Assembly: GCA_964547975.1 (NCBI GenBank)
Contig: CAZJRM010000098.1
Coordinates: forward strand, 1 to 18,283
Reading direction: 5' to 3'
Origin: CAYJPV01 sp964547975
Lineage (GTDB): Bacteria > Acidobacteriota > Vicinamibacteria > Vicinamibacterales > JAKQTR01
DNA: 18,283 bases
The notes under the pieces are model-generated. The model saw only the letters and a list, made by a program, of their open reading frames with translations. It did not search any database and was not told where the DNA came from. The number at the start of each line of letters is the position of its first letter. Within the stretch, counting starts at the first letter, position 1. Positions 1 to 6,963 of the stretch are shown here, piece by piece. Both the position numbers and the translations under genes were made by a program.

Positions 1-7
1 GACCAGA

Positions 8-20
8 TGTATAGTATACA
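8..20. promoter_or_regulatory. Perfect palindrome with overlapping -10 element before the AAA ATPase gene
   Basis: The sequence reads TGTATA-G-TATACA, a perfect inverted repeat of two 6-bp arms around one G. The hexamer TATAGT (10-15) inside it matches the sigma70 -10 consensus at five of six positions. A -10 there would start transcription near 22, so the ATG at 24 would have almost no leader, and no Shine-Dalgarno sequence is visible. The palindrome could be an operator, a coincidence of an AT-rich -10, or both. Any -35 would lie outside the window. Confidence 0.45.
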
Positions 21-23
21 AGC

Positions 24-1181
24 ATGATCCAAAGGCCATTCTGGCTCAGCCGGCTCGAACAGGCATGGCGCGAGGCTCCGATTGCCTGGCTGTGTGGCGT
101 CCGCCGGTCCGGAAAGACCACACTGGCCGAAACCCTCGGCTCCGGGCGAACGCACTACGTCAACTGCGACCTCCCGTCCTCCGAGGAGATGCTCCGCGAC
201 CCCTCGGTATTCTTCCGATCCGCCGGTGCACCCATCGTCGTCTTCGACGAGGTCCATCAACTGCGTGACCCGGCCCGCGTCCTCAAGATCGCGGCCGACA
301 CGTTCCCGCGTCTGAAGGTGTTGGCAACGGGTTCGTCCACGCTGGCCGCCAGCCGGAAGTTCCGCGACACGCTGACCGGGCGGAAACGAACGGTTCATCT
401 GCTGCCGGTGCTGTGGGAGGAACTCCCGGCATTTGGCGCAACGCTCACCGACCGCCTGTTCCGGGGTGGCCTGCCGCAGGCACTCCTGTCCGACACCAAG
501 AGCCCGGCGTTCTACCGCGAGTGGCTCGACTCGTTCTTCGCCCGCGACATCCAGCGGTTGTTCGGTTTCCGGGACATCGACCGATTCAACGCGTTCTTCG
601 AGTACGTGCTGCGCCAGAGCGGCGGCCAGTTCGAAGTGGCCTCCGCCGCGAGGGACCTGGGCATCATGCGGCCGACGGTCGAGAGCCACCTCCGGGCGCT
701 GGAGATCACCCACGCGGCCTCTGTGATTCGGCCGTTTCACGGAGGCGGACAGGCGGAACTGACGAAACAGCCGAAGGTCTACGGCTTCGACACGGGCTTG
801 GTGAGCTTCGCGAGGGGCTGGGACCCCCTGCGGCGCGACGATCTCGGGACGCTGTGGGAGCACTTCGTGCTCGAGCACCTCCAGGCGCATCTCCCAGACA
901 CCCCTGTGCGGTACTGGCGGGACAAGGCGCGGCACGAACTCGACTTCGTGATTCGCCGCCGCCGAAACGCCGTGGACGTGATCGAGTGCAAGTGGGATCC
1001 GTCGGCCTTCGACGCCGCGTCGCTCCGCGTGTTTCGCGGTTACTACCCTGAGGGTGTGAACTGCCTGGTCAGCCCCTCGGGCGACCCGGCCTACACACGG
1101 ACGTGTGGGTCACTCGATGTTCGCGTGTGCACTCCCGGCGATCTGGGCGAGATGCTCGATCCGAGTGCGCGACTGGAATAG
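24..1181 (+). CDS. AAA family ATPase with DUF4143 C-terminal domain
   Basis: A 385-residue protein of the COG1373 type (AAA_14 plus DUF4143), about the usual length. The N-terminal P-loop domain has Walker A GVRRSGKT (25-32, Lys31), Walker B IVVFDE (71-76, Asp75-Glu76) and a sensor-1-like ATGSST stretch (101-106). A helical, winged-helix-like middle region follows. The C-terminal domain carries a PD-(D/E)XK-nuclease-like signature: Asp307 in HELDFVI, then Glu321-Cys-Lys323 in IECKW. Family members bind ATP, and a nuclease-like fold is predicted for the C-terminal part. The cellular role is not established and I do not assign one. It reads as a solitary gene; the next gene starts 83 bp downstream on the same strand under its own promoter. 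The ATG at 24 is the first possible start and has no SD, consistent with a leaderless transcript. Confidence 0.88.
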   Translation: MIQRPFWLSRLEQAWREAPIAWLCGVRRSGKTTLAETLGSGRTHYVNCDLPSSEEMLRDPSVFFRSAGAPIVVFDEVHQLRDPARVLKIAADTFPRLKVLATGSSTLAASRKFRDTLTGRKRTVHLLPVLWEELPAFGATLTDRLFRGGLPQALLSDTKSPAFYREWLDSFFARDIQRLFGFRDIDRFNAFFEYVLRQSGGQFEVASAARDLGIMRPTVESHLRALEITHAASVIRPFHGGGQAELTKQPKVYGFDTGLVSFARGWDPLRRDDLGTLWEHFVLEHLQAHLPDTPVRYWRDKARHELDFVIRRRRNAVDVIECKWDPSAFDAASLRVFRGYYPEGVNCLVSPSGDPAYTRTCGSLDVRVCTPGDLGEMLDPSARLE

Positions 1182-1228
1182 CCGTGTGGGCGCCGCGCCA
1201 CACAGGGCAACCGGCGGATCCGATGGTC

Positions 1229-1250
1229 GTTGACCAGATTGTTAACCAGG
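1229..1250. promoter_or_regulatory. Putative MarR operator, site 1 (direct repeat)
   Basis: GTTGACCAG (1229-1237) and GTTAACCAGG (1241-1250) form a direct repeat with 12-bp periodicity. The 11-mer TGTTAACCAGG (1240-1250) recurs, inverted, at 1762-1772 upstream of the next gene. The position over the promoter of the MarR-family gene suggests autoregulation. This is inferred from position and repetition only. Confidence 0.5.
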
Positions 1251-1258
1251 TGTATCTT
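1230..1258 (+). promoter_or_regulatory. Predicted sigma70-type promoter of the marR-like gene
   Basis: TTGACC (1230-1235) and TATCTT (1253-1258) are separated by 17 bp, matching the sigma70 layout. A start point seven bases after the -10 falls exactly on the ATG at 1265, so the message would be leaderless. The repeats GTTGACCAG and GTTAACCAGG lie over the -35 and in the spacer, where a bound repressor would block RNA polymerase. Confidence 0.6.
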
Positions 1259-1264
1259 TCGGGT

Positions 1265-1711
1265 ATGCTCGACCGGTCCCTGCTCCGCCGGATCTACGAC
1301 GCGCACCGCCTCCTCGCCGCGATGGAGGCTGAACCACGGCGGTACGGGACCAACCGCCTGTTCTATGCCTCCGAGATCCATACGCTGGTCTGCATCGGCG
1401 AACACCCGGACGTGAACCTCACGACGCTGGCCGCGAGGCTCGAGGTCTCCAAGAGCGCGGCGTCGAAGTTCGTCGCCAAGCTCCTCCAGGCCGATTGCAT
1501 CATCAAGACGAAAGCCCTGACCAACGCCCGAGACGTCCTCTTTCGAGTCACCGCCAAGGGGCGCCGGGCGATCGACGGGCATCGGCAGTTCGAGGACCGG
1601 GTCTTCGGGCCTCTCGCAGCCATCGAATCGAGGCTTCGCCCTGCCGAGCGCAAGGCCATCGCCGGTTTCCTGGACGAACTTTCTCGCGCGCTGAACGTCT
1701 CAGTCCACTGA
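1265..1711 (+). CDS. MarR-family winged-helix transcriptional regulator
   Basis: A 148-residue protein with the MarR layout. It has an N-terminal dimerisation helix (LLRRIYDAHRLLAAMEAEPR), then SEIHTLVCIGEHPDVNLTTLAARL, the recognition helix SKSAASKFVAKL, a wing (KTKALTNARDVLFRVTAKGR) and C-terminal helices. The family binds palindromic operators as dimers and usually represses its own gene and neighbours until a ligand binds. I chose the ATG at 1265 because homology begins at once and a promoter places its start point there. An in-frame ATG at 1223 would lie upstream of the predicted promoter. The gene ends 80 bp before the membrane-protein gene, whose upstream region carries the same motif, so those genes are its likely targets. 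Ligand unknown. Confidence 0.85.
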   Translation: MLDRSLLRRIYDAHRLLAAMEAEPRRYGTNRLFYASEIHTLVCIGEHPDVNLTTLAARLEVSKSAASKFVAKLLQADCIIKTKALTNARDVLFRVTAKGRRAIDGHRQFEDRVFGPLAAIESRLRPAERKAIAGFLDELSRALNVSVH

Positions 1712-1739
1712 GGACGCTATTTCGCGCTACGGTGCGCCC

Positions 1740-1772
1740 CCTGGTTCACCCTGATTGTTAGCCTGGTTAACA
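1740..1772. promoter_or_regulatory. Putative MarR operator, site 2 (upstream of the membrane protein/ATC hydrolase pair)
   Basis: CCTGGTTCACC (1740-1750) and CCTGGTTAACA (1762-1772) are near-identical and spaced 22 bp apart, about two helical turns. The second is the exact reverse complement of the 11-mer at 1240-1250. Around it TGTTA (1756-1760) and TAACA (1768-1772) make a 5-7-5 inverted repeat, a size typical of a MarR dimer site. It ends 20 bp before the GTG at 1792. A clear -35/-10 pair for this gene is not obvious. Confidence 0.5.
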
Positions 1773-1791
1773 GAAAGAAAGAAGTACTCCA

Positions 1792-2442
1792 GTGACCAAG
1801 AACGCCTTCCGGACGGTCGCCGGCATCGCCACGATCGTCTTCCCCGGCCTCCTCCTCGCGGGCTTCGCCCTCCACCCGCACCTCCTGTCGCCGCGTCTCA
1901 CGCAGACGGTCGACGACCTCGTGGGCAAGTTCCGCGGCCAGCCGGTCTTCCACCTCGGGCACCTGCTCGTCTTCCTGGCGGTGCCGCTCATCATCATCAC
2001 GTTCTGCTACACCAGGGAGGTCTTGCAGGCCCGCGGCCGGGTCCTGGGCCTGGCCGGCGCCGTGATCGGCATCTTCGGCGCCGTCGTCCTCGCGGGCGAC
2101 AAAGGGGCCCTCTGCATCGTGCTGTCGGCGTTCGATACCCTGCCCCAGGCCGAGTTCGATGCCATCCGCCCCGCCCTGCAGAGCATTCTCGAGCGGCGGG
2201 GCCTCCTGGTGATCTTCTGGGCCCTGCCCCTACTGCCTCTCGGCGCCATCCTTCAGATGGCCGGCCTTGTGAGGGCGGGCCTCGTGCCCACCTGGGGTGG
2301 AGCCGTCGGGATTGTGGGCCTTCTGTTGCTCAACAACCCCGACCTGGATCTGGTGAGCACGGTTGGCGCGCTCTGCATGTGCATCGCCTACGTTCCGCTG
2401 GGAATCAACATGCTGAAGAGCAGGGTGACGATCGGAGGTTGA
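1792..2442 (+). CDS. Multi-pass membrane protein of unknown function
   Basis: A 216-residue hydrophobic protein with about six predicted membrane helices: roughly 8-28, 54-73, 84-102, 136-159, 165-181 and 188-207. A soluble loop lies around 112-134. I do not recognise the family with confidence; it broadly resembles uncharacterised DUF4386-like integral membrane proteins. The start is GTG at 1792, preceded by the purine run AAAGAAAGAAG (1774-1784 region), a weak SD at best. It sits behind the putative MarR operator and is five bases upstream of the next start, so the two genes are very likely co-transcribed. No catalytic motif is visible. A transporter-like or ligand-handling role linked to the MarR regulator is only inference. 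Confidence 0.72.
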   Translation: MTKNAFRTVAGIATIVFPGLLLAGFALHPHLLSPRLTQTVDDLVGKFRGQPVFHLGHLLVFLAVPLIIITFCYTREVLQARGRVLGLAGAVIGIFGAVVLAGDKGALCIVLSAFDTLPQAEFDAIRPALQSILERRGLLVIFWALPLLPLGAILQMAGLVRAGLVPTWGGAVGIVGLLLLNNPDLDLVSTVGALCMCIAYVPLGINMLKSRVTIGG

Positions 2443-2447
2443 ATCCA

Positions 2448-3068
2448 ATGGACACGATCCGTCTCGTGGCGCTCCCGCGCTCCTATCGCCAGTCCGCGTT
2501 GCGCCAATTGGGGATGGCGTGCGTCGCACGCATCGAGCAGCGTCTCGGCGAACTCGGCGCTGACGTCGAATGGCCGGGCAACCGCCGTCTGCGTTCGCAC
2601 CTGCGCGAGCATATCCTGCCCGGCCTCGCCGTCTACCAGGTCCTGCGCGTCGACGGCTGCTCGCAGGAGGCGGCGCTGGCGGCTTTCGACGAACTCCTCC
2701 AGGAAGTGGTGGCGCCGGTGCGACGGAAGATGTCCAGGCTGGGGCGTCTTCCCTTGATCTACCCGCTGCTCCGGCTGGTGGTTCGACCGGCGATGCGCCA
2801 GTACCCGCCGGAGGGTTGGCGGATCGAATGGGTGGAGAACAGCCGCGAGGCCATCCGGTTCAACATGCGCAGCTGTTTCTACTTCGACACGCTGTCACGG
2901 CATGGCGCTCCAGAACTCACCGCGTCGTTCTGCCGGGGTGACGACCTGGTGTACGGGGAGATGTCGCCCCACATCGAGTTCAGACGTACCCGGACGATTG
3001 GACGCGGCGACGCGTATTGCGACTTCTGCTTTGCTAACGTAGCGCGGCGTCCGGCCGCAGCGCCGTGA
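2448..3068 (+). CDS. L-2-amino-thiazoline-4-carboxylic acid hydrolase-like protein
   Basis: A 206-residue soluble protein that looks like the ATC hydrolase family. Characteristic residues are the Arg141-Ser-Cys143 segment (RFNMRSCFYFD), Pro155-Glu156 (APELTASFC with Cys162), Asp165-Asp166, the ECR-like stretch HIEFRRTRTIGRG, and Cys191-Asp192-Phe193 near the C terminus. In Pseudomonas the founding enzyme opens the thiazoline ring on the way to L-cysteine. Most relatives are uncharacterised, so the substrate here is not known. The ATG at 2448 has a strong GGAGG (2434-2438) inside the end of the upstream gene, with a five-base intergenic gap that indicates coupling. The last 35 bp overlap the 3' end of the convergent gene on the minus strand. 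Confidence 0.75.
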   Translation: MDTIRLVALPRSYRQSALRQLGMACVARIEQRLGELGADVEWPGNRRLRSHLREHILPGLAVYQVLRVDGCSQEAALAAFDELLQEVVAPVRRKMSRLGRLPLIYPLLRLVVRPAMRQYPPEGWRIEWVENSREAIRFNMRSCFYFDTLSRHGAPELTASFCRGDDLVYGEMSPHIEFRRTRTIGRGDAYCDFCFANVARRPAAAP

Positions 3069-4029
3069 CCAACGCCGCGCTGACCCAGTAGATGTCTCCG
3101 GCCTTCGCCAAGAAGATGTACCTGCCGTCGGGCGAGACCGAGGTCACCTGCATCCGTGGGTCGAGGCCGTGTTCGCTCAGGTCGGTTGCGTCGCCCCATC
3201 GGCCGTCGGCGTTGCGGAAACACACGCGCGCAGGCGGGCCGCCGCCGTCGAAGATCAGGTAGCTGCCGTCGGGTGCCACCACCGGGTGCGCCGTATTCCT
3301 GACCCTCTCGGACAACACGCGATCGAAGCCGCCCTGCAGGCGCTCGAAGCGTGCGAACTTACCGGATTGCATCGTGACGCGAGCGACACGCTCGATGCCT
3401 TTGTCGAGTTCCGACAGGTCGCTCGCGAACAATTCACCCGACGCCCCCGTCGTCACCGCCATCGCCTGTCCGACGTAGGACGGCGCAGACCACCCGTCGC
3501 GTGTGCGCTCCGCGGCCCAGATCCCGGTGCCGAGGTTCAACGGGTCCGCGTCTCCGGCCGGCACCGCGCGGAGCCACTCCCAGTAGAGTCGCTTGTTGTC
3601 GCGGCTCACGTGGGGCCCTCGCGCGGAGTACCCGGCGGTGACCACGACCTGTTCGGGGAACGTCCACCCATCCGGCCCCAGCCGGGTGACCATGATGGCG
3701 AGCGGCTGCGAGCTGAAGCGTCCGCGACCGGTGGGCTCGGCGACCGTAGCGCCCGGCGTCCGTCCCGCGGCCTGGAAGTAGAACTCCTTCCCGTCGGGGC
3801 TCATGGTGCCCCAGCCCTCCACGGAGGTGTCGAGCGAGACAATGCCGGGTGCGAAGAGGACGGGGACCGTCCCCGGCGGGGTTTGACCGAGATACGCGCC
3901 CTTCACGCCGGTCGACTGGCCCGGCTGCGCCTGGGTTGGCCCTTGCGCCAGGACCGACGGTGTCGAGAGGAGTGTCCCTGTCGTGGCGGCGACGACGGCC
4001 ACCAGGGCGGCAGCGGTCCGGATCGTCAT
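3034..4029 (-). CDS. Secreted PD40/TolB-like beta-propeller protein
   Basis: A 331-residue exported protein. Residues 1-28 form a signal peptide (MTIRTAAALVAVVAATTG, then an A-x-A-type site ending SVLA). The body contains WD40-like PD40 strands typical of TolB-propeller proteins: WGTMSPDGKEFYFQ (about 73-86), VSRDNKRLYWEW, VVAPDGSYLIFDG and VSPDGRYIFLAK. Such proteins are common periplasmic or surface sensors or scaffolds. No catalytic residues are evident and no specific ligand can be named. The ATG is preceded on the minus strand by a good GGAGG SD. It may share a transcript with the DUF2834 gene 154 bp upstream. Its stop lies inside the convergent ATC-hydrolase-like gene. Confidence 0.8.
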   Translation of the reverse strand: MTIRTAAALVAVVAATTGTLLSTPSVLAQGPTQAQPGQSTGVKGAYLGQTPPGTVPVLFAPGIVSLDTSVEGWGTMSPDGKEFYFQAAGRTPGATVAEPTGRGRFSSQPLAIMVTRLGPDGWTFPEQVVVTAGYSARGPHVSRDNKRLYWEWLRAVPAGDADPLNLGTGIWAAERTRDGWSAPSYVGQAMAVTTGASGELFASDLSELDKGIERVARVTMQSGKFARFERLQGGFDRVLSERVRNTAHPVVAPDGSYLIFDGGGPPARVCFRNADGRWGDATDLSEHGLDPRMQVTSVSPDGRYIFLAKAGDIYWVSAALVTALRPDAALR

Positions 4030-4183
4030 GACGTACCTCCGGGGGCTGTGCCGGATGTCGTTGAGCTTTGACGCAGGGTGCGCGGCTGGTGTTCCGTCGT
4101 CGCAGAGCCGAGCGCGGCCAATGGCGGAGGGTCGAACGCGGCGGGTTCGGCCACCGCGTCCGACACGCTGGCGCGCGGGCCGA

Positions 4184-4483
4184 TCAACTCGGGCGCGGCG
4201 CCGCCCGCGGGCGACGGACGAGCAGATAGACCAGGGGACCGAACGACCCGACCGCCAGGGTCGCGACGATCCAGGGCCACGGGTTGCGGCCGGCGGCCTT
4301 CGCGTCGCGCCACATCCACGTCATGACGAGCACGAGCGCGATCACGAGGTCGGCGAAGACCTGGGCCGCGCCCAGGCTCTGGAAGTGCGGTGCGATGATG
4401 CCCCAGTAGCCGTGCTGCCAAAGAGCAGCGGCACTGAGAACTCCGAACAGGAAGAGGGTCACGACGATCAGGGCTCGTGTCAT
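4184..4483 (-). CDS. DUF2834 family small membrane protein
   Basis: A 99-residue protein with three hydrophobic segments: about 4-22, 40-58 and 70-88. The pattern YWGII...QVFADLVIALVLVMTWMWRDAKAAGRNPWPW followed by TLAVGSFGPLVYLLVRR (listed here in two parts of one continuous fold) is typical of DUF2834, whose function is unknown. The ATG has a GAGG SD eight bases upstream on the minus strand. It is divergent from the XRE-family regulator, whose predicted start lies 110 bp away, so the regulator may control it. That link rests on position alone. Confidence 0.72.
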   Translation of the reverse strand: MTRALIVVTLFLFGVLSAAALWQHGYWGIIAPHFQSLGAAQVFADLVIALVLVMTWMWRDAKAAGRNPWPWIVATLAVGSFGPLVYLLVRRPRAAPRPS

Positions 4484-4559
4484 GGATGAACCTCGCTCTC
4501 TTGACGGTCCTGGTCAGTGTCTTCCCGTGCGGTCGTCGCCGCAATTACCTCTGTGGTAG

Positions 4560-4587
4560 TTGCGTTGGCGCGCCGCTGTGGTTAGAT
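4560..4587 (+). promoter_or_regulatory. Predicted promoter of the XRE/MmyB-type regulator
   Basis: TTGCGT (4560-4565) and TTAGAT (4582-4587) are 16 bp apart. Seven bases past the -10 is the GTG at 4594, the most plausible start of the regulator gene, so its mRNA would be leaderless. No convincing SD precedes that GTG. Confidence 0.45.
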
Positions 4588-4593
4588 CGAGCG

Positions 4594-5403
4594 GTGTCCG
4601 CGACCCCATCGTCCCTGAGCGACGTCCTTCAGCATGTGCGCAGGCAGCGTCGCTGGAGCCAACTCGAGCTGTCCTTCAGGCTCGGCGTGTCGCAGCGCCA
4701 CGTCAGCTTCGTCGAGAGCGGCCGGGCCAGACCGAGCCGGGGCCTGCTGCTGGCCTGGCTGCAGGAGCTCGAAGCCCCGCTGCCCCTCCGCAACCATGCG
4801 CTCCTCGCGGCGGGTTACGCGCCCGCGTTCGGCAGCGCGCCGATTGGTGATCCTGCCCTCGCGGAGGCGAACGACGCGCTCGACCACCTGTTGCGCGCCC
4901 ACGACCCGATGCCCGCCCTCGTGCTCGACGCCCTCTGGAACGTGGTGCGCCTCAACCGCGGAGGGCAGTGGCTGGCTCGCATCCTGATGCCGTCGATCGC
5001 GACGCACGCCGCCGCGCCCCTCAACCTGCTGGACGCGTTTGCGCAGCCGGACGGGCTCACCCGGCTGGTCGTCAACATCGAGGAGGTTGGACCTGCGATG
5101 CTGGCGCGTGTGCGGCAGGAAGCGGTCGTCCAGCCGGCGCTGACATCGAAGGTCGACGCCTTTGCCGCGGCGCTGCGGGCCCGTCTTGGTACACGGGCTG
5201 CCCATCCGCACGGCGGCTGGTCACCGCCGGGAGCGCCAGTGCTGACGACACGCTACGCCACGGAAGTTGGCGAGCTCGCCTTCTTCAGCATGTTCACGAC
5301 CTTCGGCACTCCGCAGGAGATCACGCTGGCGTCGCTGAGGGTGGAACTCCTGTTTGCGGCAGACGCCGCCACGCGGACCGTGCTGGAGGCCAACACCCGG
5401 TAA
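4594..5403 (+). CDS. XRE-family regulator with MmyB-like ligand-binding domain
   Basis: A 269-residue protein from the GTG at 4594. The N-terminal helix-turn-helix (about 8-62) reads LSDVLQHVRRQRRWSQLELSFRLGVSQRHVSFVESGRARPS (given as one domain, in two overlapping motifs WSQLELSFRLGVSQ and VSFVESGRARPS). The remainder (about 90-260) resembles the MmyB-type binding domain, which follows XRE domains in many actinobacterial and proteobacterial regulators and binds small, probably lipid-like, ligands. Typical pieces are MPALVLDALWNVVRLN and AMLARVRQEAV. An upstream ATG at 4477 in frame would add 39 residues without homology and overlap the divergent gene, so I reject it. The likely target is the divergent DUF2834 unit or itself. 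Its stop is 37 bp from the convergent esterase stop. Confidence 0.8.
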   Translation: MSATPSSLSDVLQHVRRQRRWSQLELSFRLGVSQRHVSFVESGRARPSRGLLLAWLQELEAPLPLRNHALLAAGYAPAFGSAPIGDPALAEANDALDHLLRAHDPMPALVLDALWNVVRLNRGGQWLARILMPSIATHAAAPLNLLDAFAQPDGLTRLVVNIEEVGPAMLARVRQEAVVQPALTSKVDAFAAALRARLGTRAAHPHGGWSPPGAPVLTTRYATEVGELAFFSMFTTFGTPQEITLASLRVELLFAADAATRTVLEANTR

Positions 5404-5416
5404 CAGCGGCGCGGGC

Positions 5417-5428
5417 GGCTGCGCAGCC
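5417..5428. terminator. GC-rich palindrome between convergent genes
   Basis: GGCTGCGCAGCC is a perfect 12-bp palindrome that can fold into a short hairpin, flanked by GGGC and C. It lies in the 37-bp gap between the convergent XRE-regulator and esterase genes. It has no T-run, so it is only a candidate bidirectional terminator. Confidence 0.35.
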
Positions 5429-5440
5429 CTTGCCGAACCG

Positions 5441-6664
5441 TCACCGCGTTGCGGGGCCGGTCGCCGGACGTTTGCGCGGGCCGGGGGGAACGCTCTTCCC
5501 CCCTTTCGCCGCCTCCACGATCTTCGGCCAGTCGGCGACCCGCGGGGTCCAGCCGGTGCTCGCCGCCTGCTCGAGGCCCGGCTGCAACACGCGGTAGTGC
5601 TCTTTCATCTGGTCCATTTCGCCGGCGCGGAAGTGGGCGACCAGCAGCAACAAGTGCACCATCCCGCCGGCCTCGGGAAATGCCTGCTCGAGCGTCCGGG
5701 CCATCGCCTTCAGGTCGTCGCTCCTGCCGTTTACCAGCAAGAGGTTGGCAAGTCTCATCAGGTCGTTTTGCGGCACGGGAACCCGGAACCCGAGTCGGCG
5801 TGAGATCTGCTCGTAGTGGGCCTCGAGGACGGGCAGCCCCTCCTTCGCCAGGCGCTCGTCGGCCAGGCGCTCGTACGGGTAGCGGTATCCGTCGAAGACC
5901 TGCTTCAGGCCCATCGAGAGACTGTTGCTCGGCACGTGCGTTTCCTCCGGCAGGTCCTCGATGGCAATCGAGAGTGTGTCGGACCTGAGCGCCGCGAGCA
6001 GCGGCCGGTACTTCGCAAGCCCCTCCCGCACGTCCAGCATGTCCTGGTCGCCATAGACGACGTAGAGCATCGTGTTCCGCCGGGGCCGCGGGCGGGCCGC
6101 GCTGGTGGCCTTGGCCGCCATGTAGTCGTACCGGTAGGAAACAGTGGGACTGCTGGCGATATACGCGGCGAAGTCATCGGGCCGTTCGAACAGGGTGTGG
6201 AGCACGAACGCGCCCATGGCCGATGCCCCGTAGAGCGTCCGGTGGTTCTCGACCCGGAAGCGCTGCTCGACGTACGGGAAGAGCTCCTCCGAGATGAACC
6301 GGAGGTACTTCTCGGCCCCGTCCGAGCTCCCGCCGGGCACCAGGTCGCGGCTGGAATTCAAGCGGTAGCCGGTCGTCGCCATCGCGACGACGATCATCCG
6401 AGGCACGCCGCGCTGCGACGTGGCCTGAACGCCCTCGACGAGGGCCCCGGCCGATCCGCCGAGCACATAGAGGACCGGGTACTTGTTTTGGGACGTCTCG
6501 TACCCTTCGGGCACGTGGATCAGGACCGTCCGTTCCTCGCCGAGGACCTTCGACGTAATGGTGTGGTACTTGCCGATGCTGACGTCGTCGCCGTTCTTCT
6601 GTGCGAGCGCGGACGGAGCCACGGCCAGCAACAGGAACAGAAGGGCCAGTACTCGAGTTCGCAC
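5441..6664 (-). CDS. Secreted esterase, alpha/beta hydrolase (esterase D/Fes-like) with helical C-terminal extension
   Basis: A 407-residue exported serine hydrolase. Residues 1-21 are a signal peptide ending SALA. The esterase domain (about 25-270) starts with strands typical of the family (RTVLIHVPEGYE, YPVLYVLGG). It carries the nucleophile elbow YGASAMG with Ser148, an acid candidate in YGDQD (Asp206 or Asp208) and His243 in ETHVPS. The family includes feruloyl, enterochelin and acyl-CoA-type esterases, and the substrate cannot be read from the sequence. Residues about 290-375 form amphipathic helices resembling one or two TPR units. The tail is Pro/Arg-rich. The start is GTG (minus strand, 6664-6662) with GGGAG eight bases upstream. 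Confidence 0.85.
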   Translation of the reverse strand: MRTRVLALLFLLLAVAPSALAQKNGDDVSIGKYHTITSKVLGEERTVLIHVPEGYETSQNKYPVLYVLGGSAGALVEGVQATSQRGVPRMIVVAMATTGYRLNSSRDLVPGGSSDGAEKYLRFISEELFPYVEQRFRVENHRTLYGASAMGAFVLHTLFERPDDFAAYIASSPTVSYRYDYMAAKATSAARPRPRRNTMLYVVYGDQDMLDVREGLAKYRPLLAALRSDTLSIAIEDLPEETHVPSNSLSMGLKQVFDGYRYPYERLADERLAKEGLPVLEAHYEQISRRLGFRVPVPQNDLMRLANLLLVNGRSDDLKAMARTLEQAFPEAGGMVHLLLLVAHFRAGEMDQMKEHYRVLQPGLEQAASTGWTPRVADWPKIVEAAKGGKSVPPGPRKRPATGPATR

Positions 6665-6864
6665 GTTTGGCGCTCCCTTCTCTCAGTCCGATCGCGGTGT
6701 CGCCCCAGGATGAAGCGGCCGGGATGGAAGACCACGTACAGGACGTTGGACACCGTCACGTCGACGACGGTCGCGCGGGGATGGCACCTGAGGCCACGAG
6801 TTTCACTCGGTGGCGGGTGTGGAAGGCGAGAAGCGTGGAACGTGCTTGCCGTACGACGGGTTGA

Positions 6865-6886
6865 TTGGCTGGGACGTAGGGATTCG
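6865..6886 (-). repeat. Partial copy of the tRNA-Gln 3' end (22-bp direct repeat)
   Basis: These 22 bases are identical to 6963-6984, which cover the last bases of the T-arm, the acceptor 3' strand, the discriminator, CCA and one flanking base of tRNA-Gln. The repeat lies 98 bp from the intact copy, downstream of it in the transcribed direction. No matching 5' half of a tRNA is present. On the minus strand the sequence just before it contains ACGGC-TCTC-GCCGT, a weak echo of the anticodon arm. Confidence 0.75.
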
Positions 6887-6894
6887 TGCACGAA

Positions 6895-6908
6895 ACGGCG
6901 AGAGCCGT
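6895..6908. terminator. Short hairpin downstream of tRNA-Gln
   Basis: ACGGC-GAGA-GCCGT forms a five-pair stem with a four-base loop, 56 bp past the tRNA 3' end. There is no T-run on the minus strand. It may help termination or 3' processing, or be the decayed anticodon arm of a tRNA copy. Confidence 0.3.
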
Positions 6909-6963
6909 GGAGTGCCTGGAGACCGACGTGCCTGGCAACGAACGAGCTGTGAAGTGAGTGAGT

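Noticed and set aside
1103..1264. Longer MarR start sites (1103 or 1223)
   Set aside because: They would put the predicted promoter and operator inside the coding region. MarR homology starts just after 1265.
1755..2447. Upstream extension of the ATC-hydrolase-like frame
   Set aside because: The extra residues are Pro/Arg/His-rich shadow sequence over the membrane-protein gene. The GGAGG and homology place the start at 2448.
3169..4071. 300-residue + strand frame opposite the PD40 gene
   Set aside because: It is antisense shadow. The minus strand has the signal peptide, PD40 strands and an SD.
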